Part shown: positions 10,262 to 18,871 of the stretch, one piece after another
Layout: each line of letters opens with the position of its first letter
Position numbering within the stretch: the stretch's first letter is position 1
NCBI GenBank assembly: GCA_016720635.1
Contig: JADKKF010000026.1
Span: 1-64,000, forward strand
DNA: 64,000 bases
Direction of reading: 5' to 3'
Source of the DNA: Saprospiraceae bacterium
GTDB taxonomy: Bacteria > Bacteroidota > Bacteroidia > Chitinophagales > Saprospiraceae
Translations under genes and position numbers: made by a program
Notes under the pieces: model-generated
Told to the model about the DNA's origin: nothing
Database searches by the model: none
Seen by the model: the letters and a program-made list of their open reading frames with translations, nothing else

Positions 10262-10301
10262 ACTTAAAAAAATATAGGCAACTCGGGAAGAATTGCCTAT
10301 A
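10262..10301 (-). terminator. Rho-independent terminator after the TPR gene
   Basis: A perfect 9-bp inverted repeat (TATAGGCAA 10273-10281, TTGCCTATA 10293-10301) is followed on the minus strand by an A/T run rich in T (10272 down to 10262). It sits between the stop of the TPR gene (10333) and the start of ribH (10246), so it probably ends or attenuates transcription from the TPR gene. Confidence 0.6.
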
Positions 10302-10332
10302 ATATAGATTGTATTTTTTTTTCCAAAAAATC

Positions 10333-11055
10333 TTAATCAAGTGTTGCTCCTAACTTAGTTAAGTTTCTTTCGCCATTCTTCCCTTCAGGTGAATCTGGAT
10401 ATCTAGCAAATAGGTCTTTAAATACCTTAGTAGCAGTTTCTTTATCTCCTTGTAGTTCAGAGAAAAGAGCATACTTCTTCATGTAATATGGAGTCAAAAA
10501 GGTATTGTCCCCACTGTTAGCAGCCTTCTTGTAATAGCTTAAAGCCGTGCTGTTATCTTTCTTTTCAGAATATGCATCTCCCAACATACCATTTTTCATG
10601 GTAGCAAAAACAGGCTCATCTGCATCAAAATCCTCAAGCATCTGTATCGCCTCATCATATTTGTTTAAGTTCAAATAGGATGCTCCAGCATAATATCTAG
10701 CCATATTGCCCGAAGGAGTGCTTCCATACTCATCTATAATTTTTAAAAAACCAGCAAATCCACCTGCTGGGCCATTCAATGCAGCATCAAATGAGTCTCT
10801 TTCGAATGCTCTTTCAGCATAAAACATCTGTCCCATTGCTTCGGCAGCATTTGGTTCTGCTATCAATTTTTTATATCCAAACCAAAGCGCTACCAATGCT
10901 ATCAAACCACCACCAATGTACATTGCGATTTGTTGATTGTCTTCGATCCAATCTTTGATCGTATCAAAGCTAAATCTTGATGAAGTATTCGACCCAACTG
11001 GGGTTACAATTTCTTCTTGAACATGTGCCTCGTTGCCTGTCTTTCTAGTTGCCAT
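10333..11055 (-). CDS. Membrane-anchored tetratricopeptide-repeat protein
   Basis: 240 residues. A polar N-terminal tail (1-42) is followed by one membrane helix (about 43-60, MYIGGGLIALVALWFGYKKL) and a periplasmic or cytosolic TPR region: ARYYAGASYLNLNKYDEAIQ and LGDAYSEKKDNSTALSYYKKAA are typical TPR helices. This arrangement, an anchor plus YfgM/YbgF-like TPRs beside ribH, is common in Bacteroidota, but the function is not established. It may help chaperone or scaffold envelope proteins (inference). A TATCTTTG -7 element lies just upstream on the minus strand (11103-11096), although I do not see a well-placed -33 partner. Confidence 0.85.
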   Translation of the reverse strand: MATRKTGNEAHVQEEIVTPVGSNTSSRFSFDTIKDWIEDNQQIAMYIGGGLIALVALWFGYKKLIAEPNAAEAMGQMFYAERAFERDSFDAALNGPAGGFAGFLKIIDEYGSTPSGNMARYYAGASYLNLNKYDEAIQMLEDFDADEPVFATMKNGMLGDAYSEKKDNSTALSYYKKAANSGDNTFLTPYYMKKYALFSELQGDKETATKVFKDLFARYPDSPEGKNGERNLTKLGATLD

Positions 11056-11251
11056 AAATTCTTTTGTTATTGTATTTGTTTTTCAAAAAACCGTGCAAAG
11101 ATAGGCAATGTCTTTATTATATTTAGATTTTATCACTAAAAAAGTTTTAATCTTTGCAATTTACTCAAATTAAACTAAATTTACCTCTCGGTCGATGTTT
11201 ATAATTGACTCGATTCTGGTGATTTTTACAGCATTTTATTATTATATTATC

Positions 11252-13438
11252 ATGAAAAATAAATGGATACTAATTTTGGTTTTGGCATTTTTCCAATTGC
11301 AAGCCAAAGCCATCGAGGGGATGTGGTTGCCTTTTTTATTAAAACAACTGAACGAGGCTGAGATGAAAAAGATGGGGCTAAAAATCCCAGTCGAACAGAT
11401 TTACAATATAAACTCCTCTAGCCTAAAAGACGCTGTAGTGCAATTCAACGGTGGCTGCACGGGCGAAATCATATCTTCTAAAGGTTTACTTTTAACGAAC
11501 CATCACTGTGGTTTTGGGCAAATACAGAATCACAGCACGTTAGAACACAACTATTTGGAAAATGGTTTTTGGGCCAAAAACCAGTCCGAAGAATTGCCCA
11601 ATCCAGGTACTTTCGTGACATTTATCATTAAAATGGAAGACATAACCAATCAAGCACTAGATAGCATTACAGACGCATTAAATCCTCAAGAACGACAGTC
11701 TAGAATCGACAAGAATCTCAGTAAGATTCGATTAAATTATCCAAAAGAATCATACCAAGATATCGTGATAAGACCTTTTTACGATGGCAATCAGTATATT
11801 TTATTTATTACCGAAAATTTCAAAGACATTCGATTGGTAGGTGCTCCGCCATCTTCTATAGGCAAATTCGGTGCCGATACAGACAATTGGGTTTGGCCTA
11901 GGCATACTGGTGATTTTTCTTTGTTCAGGATCTATGCAGACAAAAACAACAGACCAGCTGAGTACTCGAAAGACAACCAACCTTATATCCCCAAAAAATT
12001 TCTCTCCGTGAGTCTTGATGGAATCGATGAGGGAGATTTTACGATGGTGTATGGTTTTCCTGGTAGAACAGAAGAATATATCCCTCAACAAAAAGTTAAG
12101 CATATCGTCGAAGTTATAGATCCACTCCGTATTGACTTGAGAGATATCGCCCTCAGCAAGATGCTTTTTTATATGAAAAAATCGCCTTTGACAAAGATCC
12201 AATACGCTGACAAATACTCTAGTATTTCAAATGCTTGGAAAAAGTGGCAAGGAGAAATTTTGGGCATTAAAAAATCACATGCCCTTGATAAAAAATTGGC
12301 TCATGAAAAAGAATTTGAATCATTGGTCGAACAAAATCCCTTATATAAATCCAAATATGATGGCCTTTTGACTTCTTATCGAGAAAAACTTAACGAATAC
12401 GAACCCCTTTTCGAATCTAGGGAATTGAACAGCGAAATGTGGATTAGAAACCTCGATCTTCCTAGAAAATCGCTTGAATTTTATAAGCTATTAACTTTAA
12501 CTTCTGATGATAAAAAGCCTGCTTTCGACGATTTGGTGAAGGAGCTCAAGGAAGGCCTTGACGGTTTTTATAAAGAACATGAGCCTCTTATAGAAAGAGA
12601 TGCATTCATTGGGATGTACGACTATTATGCTCAAAAAATTAAACATAAATATACGCCTTCGCTGGTCAGTGAATGGAAAAACAAAAACAAAACAGGAACA
12701 GAATTATATTCCGACATTTATTCAAATTCATTCTTGATATCCCAAGCTAAAGTGGAAAAAACACTCCAACTAAGCAAAGATTCTTTGATCTTGACAATCC
12801 AAAACGATCCTTTGGTTCAGACAATGGCGCATATTGACAATTTTCTAAAAGAAAAAATTACCGCACCACTGAACCAAATTCAGACCCAACTCAATACCTA
12901 TCAACGCAATTATATGAAGGCCCAAATCGAGGTTTTTCCCAAGAAAAAACTCTTTCCAGATGCCAATTCTACGATGCGCTTGACCTATGGTCAGGTTTCT
13001 GGGTATAAACCAGCAGACGCTGTAAATTATGGTTTTGTAACCACCCTCGATGGGGTGATGGAAAAATACGTACCTGGGGATTATGAATTCGACGTTCCTG
13101 AAAAATTGATATCCCTTTATAAAAACAAGGATTATGGAGTTTATGGAAAAAATGGAAAAATGCCCTTGGCTTTTATAGCATCAAACCATACAACGGGTGG
13201 CAATAGCGGAAGCCCTGCATTAGACGCGTATGGCAATCTCATTGGCTTGAATTTTGATCGAGTTTGGGAAGGGACGATGAGTGACCTCTATTATGACAAA
13301 GATATCTGCCGCAATATCATGGTGGATGCTAGGTATATTCTTTTCATCATCGACAAATACGCTGGAGCAGGATATCTCGTGTCTGAAATGAATTTAGTTC
13401 ACCCAAAGGCCATCAAAAAGTCAAAAAAATCCAAATAA
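11252..13438 (+). CDS. S46 family dipeptidyl-peptidase, DPP11 type
   Basis: Periplasmic exopeptidase that removes dipeptides from peptide N-termini. I start it at 11252 (728 residues) because this Met opens a signal peptide (MKNKWILILVLAFFQLQAKA); the frame is open 57 bp further up. The chymotrypsin-like triad is visible: His in TNHHCGFGQ (84/85), Asp in GADTDNWVWPRHTGDFS, and Ser652 in GGNSGSPALD. Arg670, 18 residues after the serine, matches the arginine that gives Porphyromonas DPP11 its preference for Asp/Glu at P1; DPP7 has Gly there. It is a single gene, followed 91 bp later by the AsnB-like gene. It suggests life on peptides. Confidence 0.92.
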   Translation: MKNKWILILVLAFFQLQAKAIEGMWLPFLLKQLNEAEMKKMGLKIPVEQIYNINSSSLKDAVVQFNGGCTGEIISSKGLLLTNHHCGFGQIQNHSTLEHNYLENGFWAKNQSEELPNPGTFVTFIIKMEDITNQALDSITDALNPQERQSRIDKNLSKIRLNYPKESYQDIVIRPFYDGNQYILFITENFKDIRLVGAPPSSIGKFGADTDNWVWPRHTGDFSLFRIYADKNNRPAEYSKDNQPYIPKKFLSVSLDGIDEGDFTMVYGFPGRTEEYIPQQKVKHIVEVIDPLRIDLRDIALSKMLFYMKKSPLTKIQYADKYSSISNAWKKWQGEILGIKKSHALDKKLAHEKEFESLVEQNPLYKSKYDGLLTSYREKLNEYEPLFESRELNSEMWIRNLDLPRKSLEFYKLLTLTSDDKKPAFDDLVKELKEGLDGFYKEHEPLIERDAFIGMYDYYAQKIKHKYTPSLVSEWKNKNKTGTELYSDIYSNSFLISQAKVEKTLQLSKDSLILTIQNDPLVQTMAHIDNFLKEKITAPLNQIQTQLNTYQRNYMKAQIEVFPKKKLFPDANSTMRLTYGQVSGYKPADAVNYGFVTTLDGVMEKYVPGDYEFDVPEKLISLYKNKDYGVYGKNGKMPLAFIASNHTTGGNSGSPALDAYGNLIGLNFDRVWEGTMSDLYYDKDICRNIMVDARYILFIIDKYAGAGYLVSEMNLVHPKAIKKSKKSK

Positions 13439-13529
13439 TTTACCAAAATTTTAACCAAATAAAATAATCAATTCCGTCATTTTTGCGTTCGGTTTAAATC
13501 GGTTATTCCGATTTATTAAATTAGTCATT

Positions 13530-14828
13530 ATGCTAAAAAGAAACATATTTTTACCTCTTTGCTGCTTTTTTTTAATATTTATTGGCGCCGTCTCTAAGGC
13601 AAATGCTACCATGATATTGCTCCCAATGGATGAAAAGCAAGTAAATCATCTCAAGGCTTACGGCATCACCTATTGGGTGCTTACATATGACGTTGACACC
13701 TATTGGTTGCTCAACTATAGAGGCGGATCTTTTGCTTTTTTATACACCAAAGAATTCGAAAAAGAATGCAAGACGCGAGGTGTTAGCTTCGAGGTAATAT
13801 CGGACGCTGCATTTGCCAATATCCAAAGGGAAATCTCAGACCCCGAAATAAATCAAGACATCATTAAGCTCCAAAAAGCTCCAAAAATTGCCGTTTATAC
13901 CCCCGATTTCAATCCACAAGGTGGGCGGATCCAACCTTGGGACGACGCCGTGACCCTTGTCCTGACCTATGCGGAAATACCTTATGACAAAATTTACGAT
14001 CGCGAAGTGGTCAACGACAAACTTGCCCAATACGACTGGCTGCACTTGCACCACGAAGATTTTACGGGTCAATATGGAAAATTCTGGGCAGGTTATCAAC
14101 ATGAAACTTGGTACAAAGAAAATCAACGAAAGCAAGAAAAACTGGCCTTAGAGCTTGGATTTCAGAAGGTTTCACAGATGAAACTCGCCGTGGTCAAAAA
14201 GATAAGGGAATACGTCGGAGGTGGCGGATTCATGTTCGCTATGTGCAGTGCCACGGATTCTTATGATGTCGCCCTCGCGGCGGATGGTTTGGACATTTGT
14301 GAGTCGATGTTCGACGGTGACGGAATGGATCCAACAGCCCAATCTAAGCTTGATTTTAGCAAAACTTTTGCCTTCAAAGATTTCCAGCTTGAAAAAAATC
14401 CCGGCATTTATGAGATTTCTTCCATCGATCACGCACCGCCGACACGCAGTATCGATCCCACCAACGATTATTTCACCCTCTTTGACTTTTCTGCCAAGTG
14501 GGATCCTGTCCCGACCATGCTGACACAATGCCAAACTCGGACCGTCAAGGGCTTTATGGGCCAAACGACGGCTTTCCGCAAAGACTACGTCAAATCGGGT
14601 GTCCTGGTCATGGGCGAAACCAAACCGCTTAAGGAAGCCCGCTATATTCATGGCGAATTTGGCAAAGGGCAATGGTCTTTTTTTGGGGGCCACGATCCTG
14701 AGGATTACGCTCACCGAGTAGGCGATCCTGAGACTGACCTTAGCCTTCATCCCCAATCTCCAGGATATAGATTGATATTAAACAATATTTTATTTCCCGC
14801 TGCTAAGAAAAAACATAGAAAAACCTAG
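13530..14828 (+). CDS. Secreted 'asparagine synthetase B'-like conserved protein
   Basis: 432 residues with a signal peptide (about 1-26, ending SKANA). Proteins of this type in Bacteroidota are often labelled asparagine synthetase B, yet I see neither an N-terminal Cys nucleophile nor an SGGxDS ATP-binding loop, so that label is doubtful. The middle (FAMCSATDSYDVALAADG) and the GKGQWSFFGGHDPEDYAH segment look like a class I glutamine-amidotransferase-like or trehalose-utilisation-like fold (inference), with a possible metal-rich HHED motif near residue 176. It is followed by intergenic element F. The function is unknown. Confidence 0.75.
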   Translation: MLKRNIFLPLCCFFLIFIGAVSKANATMILLPMDEKQVNHLKAYGITYWVLTYDVDTYWLLNYRGGSFAFLYTKEFEKECKTRGVSFEVISDAAFANIQREISDPEINQDIIKLQKAPKIAVYTPDFNPQGGRIQPWDDAVTLVLTYAEIPYDKIYDREVVNDKLAQYDWLHLHHEDFTGQYGKFWAGYQHETWYKENQRKQEKLALELGFQKVSQMKLAVVKKIREYVGGGGFMFAMCSATDSYDVALAADGLDICESMFDGDGMDPTAQSKLDFSKTFAFKDFQLEKNPGIYEISSIDHAPPTRSIDPTNDYFTLFDFSAKWDPVPTMLTQCQTRTVKGFMGQTTAFRKDYVKSGVLVMGETKPLKEARYIHGEFGKGQWSFFGGHDPEDYAHRVGDPETDLSLHPQSPGYRLILNNILFPAAKKKHRKT

Positions 14829-14836
14829 TTTTATTT

Positions 14837-14970
14837 GGGCGTCTCCCTCCCCTTCCTACGGACGGGCTCGGGTCGCGGCCTCCACGACTACACTTCGTTT
14901 CGGTCTCTTCGAGACTCTCAGAATTTTTGACTTCCAGTCCATTCTGAGATCGTTACGGTCGCTGACGCAG
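14837..14970 (-). repeat. Dispersed intergenic structured element, copy F
   Basis: Read on the minus strand it opens with GCGTC and closes with GACGC, the covarying outer stem of the family. Inside are CTCAGAA/TTCTGAG and GTCTC/GAGAC hairpins. The core is diverged (GACCGAAACGAAGT instead of GACGGAACCC) and is followed by GACCCGAGCCCG, a variant shared with copy G. It lies between the AsnB-like gene and the MFS gene (both plus strand). The rest of the spacer to 15159 shows no gene. Confidence 0.65.
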
Positions 14971-15159
14971 CTTAGTTCTTTTTTCTCGGTATTTTTATTA
15001 ATTTTGTATATTCATAGGTAATCATCTCTTTGTTGTTTGGATGATTTCGGAGCTTAGCATCGCAGCCATGGTAACATTTTAATTGGCTGACTGGATTTTT
15101 TTTAAAGTTTGTTTCTACCCGATTTTTCCAACATTCAAAGAGTTTAATATGTAAGTAAG

Positions 15160-16356
15160 TTGAAGTACATCACTAGAACGGTTTGGATTCTTTCGGTTGT
15201 GAGTCTTTTCACGGATATGTCCAGCGAAATGCTCTATCCGATCATGCCCATTTACCTCAAGACGATTGGATTTTCTATCGTACTGATAGGAGTCCTCGAA
15301 GGTATGGCAGAAGCCATAGCAGGATTGAGCAAGGGATATTTTGGAAAGCTATCAGACCTTTCTGGCCGACGAGTGCCCTTCGTCCAATTGGGCTATGCGA
15401 TGAGCTCTTTATCTAAGCCCATGATGGCTATGTTCACTTATCCGTTGTGGATATTTTTTGCAAGGGCTTTAGATCGATTTGGCAAAGGTGTTCGGACTGG
15501 AGCCAGAGATGCGATTCTTTCAGATGAGGCGACACCCGAGACCAAAGGCAAGGTATTTGGGTTCCACAGGTCGATGGACACTTTAGGGGCCGTGATTGGC
15601 CCTCTTTTGGCACTTATGTATCTCTACTACTACCCAGAAGATTATAAGACCTTATTCTTTCTAGCCTTTATACCGGGATTATTAGCTGTCATTGCTTCCT
15701 TTTATATCAAAAAAGAAGAATCAAATATAAATCCATTCACCATAAAAACTTCGTTTACATCATTTTTGAATTATTGGAAATCAGGTCCTTCTGCTTACCG
15801 AAAACTGGTCTTTGGTTTATTGTTTTTCACCTTATTCAATAGTTCCGATATATTCTTGCTCTTGCAAGTAAAACAAGCTGGATTCGATGATTCGATGGTC
15901 ATTGGAGTTTATATTTTTTACAATTTAATCTACGCTTTATTTGCCTTTCCAATGGGCATCTTGGCGGATTATTTTGGACTTAAGACGATTTTTATACTAG
16001 GACTTGGATTATTTGCCTTTGTATATCTCGGTATGGCAGTTTTCAACAGCCAAACCATGATTTTTGTGCTGTTTTTTGTGTACGGTTTGTATGCTTCGAT
16101 GACGGAAGGCATAGCGAAAGCGTGGATAACCAATATCACCGAAAAAAAGGATACAGCCACGGCCATCGGTACCTTTACGGGGCTCCAAAGTATCTGCGCT
16201 ATGCTTGCCAGCTCTTTGACGGGATTTTTGTGGTATCAGTATGGTGCTGGTACTGCCTTTTTGATTACATCAATAGCCGCTTTTGTTCTTATATTCTACT
16301 TCATCGCTCTACCCCATCCGAATTTTCTAAAAACTGCTGATAAAAATGGCTCATGA
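15160..16356 (+). CDS. MFS transporter
   Basis: 398 residues, nearly all hydrophobic, with about 12 predicted membrane helices. Typical major-facilitator loop residues follow helix 2 (GKLSDLSGRRVPF, a variant of the G-x-x-x-D-x-x-G-R-R motif) and again after helix 8 (GILADYFGLKTI). The start is a TTG at 15160; an in-frame ATG further upstream does not exist before a stop. The closest feel is to drug or small-solute MFS proteins of the YfcJ/tetracycline-like type, but the substrate cannot be told. It is flanked by non-coding spacers, one with element F upstream. Confidence 0.85.
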   Translation: MKYITRTVWILSVVSLFTDMSSEMLYPIMPIYLKTIGFSIVLIGVLEGMAEAIAGLSKGYFGKLSDLSGRRVPFVQLGYAMSSLSKPMMAMFTYPLWIFFARALDRFGKGVRTGARDAILSDEATPETKGKVFGFHRSMDTLGAVIGPLLALMYLYYYPEDYKTLFFLAFIPGLLAVIASFYIKKEESNINPFTIKTSFTSFLNYWKSGPSAYRKLVFGLLFFTLFNSSDIFLLLQVKQAGFDDSMVIGVYIFYNLIYALFAFPMGILADYFGLKTIFILGLGLFAFVYLGMAVFNSQTMIFVLFFVYGLYASMTEGIAKAWITNITEKKDTATAIGTFTGLQSICAMLASSLTGFLWYQYGAGTAFLITSIAAFVLIFYFIALPHPNFLKTADKNGS

Positions 16357-16403
16357 TAGCTTCGTTTCAAAAAGCACTTGAATCCATTCTTTATCTAGAA
16401 TCT

Positions 16404-16422
16404 AACTTGCAAATTGCAAGTT
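16404..16422. repeat. 19-bp palindrome, copy 1
   Basis: AACTTGCAAATTGCAAGTT is a perfect inverted repeat around a central base pair. It lies in the spacer between the MFS and antiporter genes. Two near-identical copies occur at 17822 and 18732. There is no T-run, so a simple terminator is unlikely. Confidence 0.7.
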
Positions 16423-16575
16423 ACCAATTTGTTTGCATATTCCTACTTTCTAAAATTCAGTTTTGGACCAAAATACCAACATAATTAATAATTCTATTGT
16501 TGACCCTTCTATATTGTAAACTTACTTGACGCAATAAAGTACGCTTTCGAACAGATCACCTAAAACTATTAAACG

Positions 16576-17805
16576 ATGAATATTTATTTAGCCCTAACCA
16601 TTTTGATAAGCTTATCGGCAGGATTTGCTTATTTGAATCAACGGTTCATCAAATTGCCTTTCGTAATTGGTCTGTTCGCATTGTCCACGGTATTATCCGT
16701 TTTTGTTATCAGTTCGAAACTTTGGTTGGATATACCCATAGATCAAATAAAATCCTATATAGAGCTAATGCAAATAAATAAAATTATACTCAATATCCTA
16801 TTGGGATTTTTATTATTTGCGGGAGCTATGCAGATCAGTTGGGAGGACATGAAAAAACAACTTAGGCCAATCGCCACTTTCGCTTTAGGTGGTGTATTGC
16901 TTTCGACTTTGATTATTGCGGGCTTATTTTATGGGTTAACTCAAGCTTTTAACATTCCTATAGATTTCATACAGTGTTTGATATTTGGTGCTTTGATTTC
17001 ACCTACAGATCCAATAGCTGTTATCGGTATATTAACAAAAGCTAACGTACCCAAGAAGACCGAATATACGCTTGTGGGAGAGAGTTTATTCAATGATGGT
17101 GTAGGGGTCGTAGTCTTTTTAGCTTTATTAGAAGCCGTCAAATCTGGGGAATTTAGTTTTTCTCATTTCGGAATTTTATTCCTCCAAGAAGCTGTGGGTG
17201 GGGTTATGTTGGGATTAGCTTTGGGATATTCGTTGCACTTATTGTTAAAGTCAATCGACCATTACGAATCCGAAATATTACTAACACTTGCGTTTGTTAT
17301 GGCCGGATATTCCTTTTGCAATTATATCCATGTATCTGGACCTTTGGCAATGGTCGTGATGGGACTGATGGTGGGAAATTTCAAACAAAGCATCACCATG
17401 AGCGATGTGACGCATGAACACGTTCACAAATTTTGGGAATTGGTGGATGTAGTTTTGAATGCGATATTATTTATTTTGATTGCTTTTGTCATCATAGTTA
17501 TTGAGTTTGAAACCAAATATATTTTCGTTGGATTGATTTCGGTTTTGATTGTATTGTTGTCGCGGGTAATTATAGTTTATGCTCCGCATCTTTTATTTCC
17601 TAAATTATTAAATTTGAATAAAAGTGAGATAAAAATAATCATTTGGGGTGGTCTTCGAGGGGGGCTATCATTAGCTATGGTTCTGTCGCTTCCCCAGAGT
17701 GAGACCAAGGAAGTAATTATGATAGCGACCTATTTTTGTGTATTATTCAGCATCATGATCCAAGGACTTACCATCGAAAAATTGGCCAAAAGCAGTGCCG
17801 TATAA
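16576..17805 (+). CDS. CPA1-family cation:proton antiporter
   Basis: 409 residues with about 11-12 membrane helices. Diagnostic CPA1/NhaP features are SPTDPIAV (142-149) and GESLFNDGVGVVVF (168-181), whose Asn-Asp pair (173-174) binds the transported ion, plus a late GGLRGGLSLAMVLSLP segment. It most likely exchanges Na+ or K+ for H+ across the inner membrane and supports pH and salt balance. It lacks the cytoplasmic C-terminal domain seen in longer relatives. It is bracketed on both sides by copies of a 19-bp palindrome, which might mark regulation or simply be a repeated sequence. Confidence 0.92.
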   Translation: MNIYLALTILISLSAGFAYLNQRFIKLPFVIGLFALSTVLSVFVISSKLWLDIPIDQIKSYIELMQINKIILNILLGFLLFAGAMQISWEDMKKQLRPIATFALGGVLLSTLIIAGLFYGLTQAFNIPIDFIQCLIFGALISPTDPIAVIGILTKANVPKKTEYTLVGESLFNDGVGVVVFLALLEAVKSGEFSFSHFGILFLQEAVGGVMLGLALGYSLHLLLKSIDHYESEILLTLAFVMAGYSFCNYIHVSGPLAMVVMGLMVGNFKQSITMSDVTHEHVHKFWELVDVVLNAILFILIAFVIIVIEFETKYIFVGLISVLIVLLSRVIIVYAPHLLFPKLLNLNKSEIKIIIWGGLRGGLSLAMVLSLPQSETKEVIMIATYFCVLFSIMIQGLTIEKLAKSSAV

Positions 17806-17821
17806 AATCTTATAATTACCT

Positions 17822-17840
17822 AACTTGCAATTTGCAAGTT
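17822..17840. repeat. 19-bp palindrome, copy 2
   Basis: AACTTGCAATTTGCAAGTT is the mirror variant of copy 1, lying 16 bp after the antiporter stop codon. The stem half AACTTGCAA is unchanged and only the central bases differ. Confidence 0.7.
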
Positions 17841-17931
17841 CAGTTGCTTCAATAGCTTTTATAGTCGATTGCAAAAAATATTATTTCAATATTTATCACC
17901 GATACAAGGCGATTTTTTATCAAAGTAGATT

Positions 17932-18573
17932 TTATGATGATAACTTAAATAATAAAAGTTTATAAGCTGGCTCTACGAATGGTTTAAAAAATACATCTAT
18001 ATAAATCAAATATCTTTGTACCCATCGATTATTCAACAATCTGGTACAAAAGAAAGGGATATGAATCAAGCTTTGCTCATAAGCCACGGCATATCCTTTG
18101 GATTGGAAGTAAGCAATAGTAGCTATGATAGAAAGAGGGCTTTGGTTCACTTCAGGATTTCTTCGATTAAAGCATCGGTAGTTATCGTTGCTTATGTCAG
18201 GAAATATCCCAAGAACATAGCTGAACTTTTTACGCTTTTCTTCGATCAATCCTTCTATTTTTGGCAGACAATACATGGAATTGATAAAAAGCCAAATTTC
18301 ATCTTGTTTTTGTGGTTCCAGTTTGAAAATGTCGCCTTGCTTGGCGTCTAAATCTGGCATATATGATTTGCAAATAGCCACAAGGTTCGAATCGATGTCC
18401 AACATTCTAATGCGGCGATTTGGTTCTTTTTGAAGCCAATAACTGATCACACCGTCTCCACAAGGGGCATCCGTCAAAGTATTGGTGTTCAAACCAAATT
18501 TGTACAGCGTACTTTCTATTGCTTTGACAAATAAATATTGTGGGTATCTAAAATAAAAAAAATTAGCTGTCAC
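17932..18573 (-). CDS. SAM-dependent methyltransferase-like protein
   Basis: 213 residues. The N-terminal half carries a class I methyltransferase signature: DAPCGDGVISYWL (35-47) as glycine motif I and an acidic MLDIDSN (57-63) as the second strand, followed by DAKQGDIFKL as motif II-like. The C-terminal half is basic and hydrophobic (about 160-213) and may touch membrane or a lipid-like substrate. The start is GTG at 18573; there is no Met before residue 57, which would delete motif I. The substrate is unknown. It is transcribed alone, ending 92 bp before the second palindrome. Confidence 0.75.
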   Translation of the reverse strand: MTANFFYFRYPQYLFVKAIESTLYKFGLNTNTLTDAPCGDGVISYWLQKEPNRRIRMLDIDSNLVAICKSYMPDLDAKQGDIFKLEPQKQDEIWLFINSMYCLPKIEGLIEEKRKKFSYVLGIFPDISNDNYRCFNRRNPEVNQSPLSIIATIAYFQSKGYAVAYEQSLIHIPFFCTRLLNNRWVQRYLIYIDVFFKPFVEPAYKLLLFKLSS

Positions 18574-18731
18574 AAATAAAAAAATTTTAATAAAATATTT
18601 TATATCCCATTACAAGTTTATACTAAATGCTATTGCAAATCCAAATCGATGGAAATCGTAAAATAATTTTCAAATGCAAGGAACCATTGTTATCGCCCTT
18701 AAAATTACAAAAAATTCAAATTACATGGTAT

Positions 18732-18750
18732 GACTTGCAAATCGCAAGTC
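18732..18750. repeat. 19-bp palindrome, copy 3, abutting element D
   Basis: GACTTGCAAATCGCAAGTC has matching outer changes on both arms (A to G on the left, T to C on the right relative to copy 1), so pairing is kept. Its last base (18750) directly touches the first base of element D (18751). Confidence 0.65.
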
Positions 18751-18847
18751 GCGTCAGTGGGCGGAATGGTCTCCCATCACAATGGGAGAGTCTGTAAGAC
18801 GGAACCCATGCAGCACACGCCCTACGACTTGGTCGTAGGGGACGCCC
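18751..18847 (+). repeat. Dispersed intergenic structured element, copy D
   Basis: Outer stem GCGTC (18751-18755) with GACGC (18841-18845). Inner hairpins: TCTCCCAT/ATGGGAGA, GTCT/AGAC, then the conserved core GACGGAACCCATG, then CCCTACGA/TCGTAGGG. All four helices are clear in this compact copy, so it is the best model for the family's fold. It lies between the methyltransferase and DUF805 genes. Confidence 0.8.
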
Positions 18848-18871
18848 AATCTATAAGAAAAAAGGATAAAA

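Noticed and set aside
18751..18847. tRNA gene
   Set aside because: The multi-hairpin fold recalls a cloverleaf, but there is no CCA end, no anticodon-like conserved loop, and no T-loop GTTCGAAT motif.
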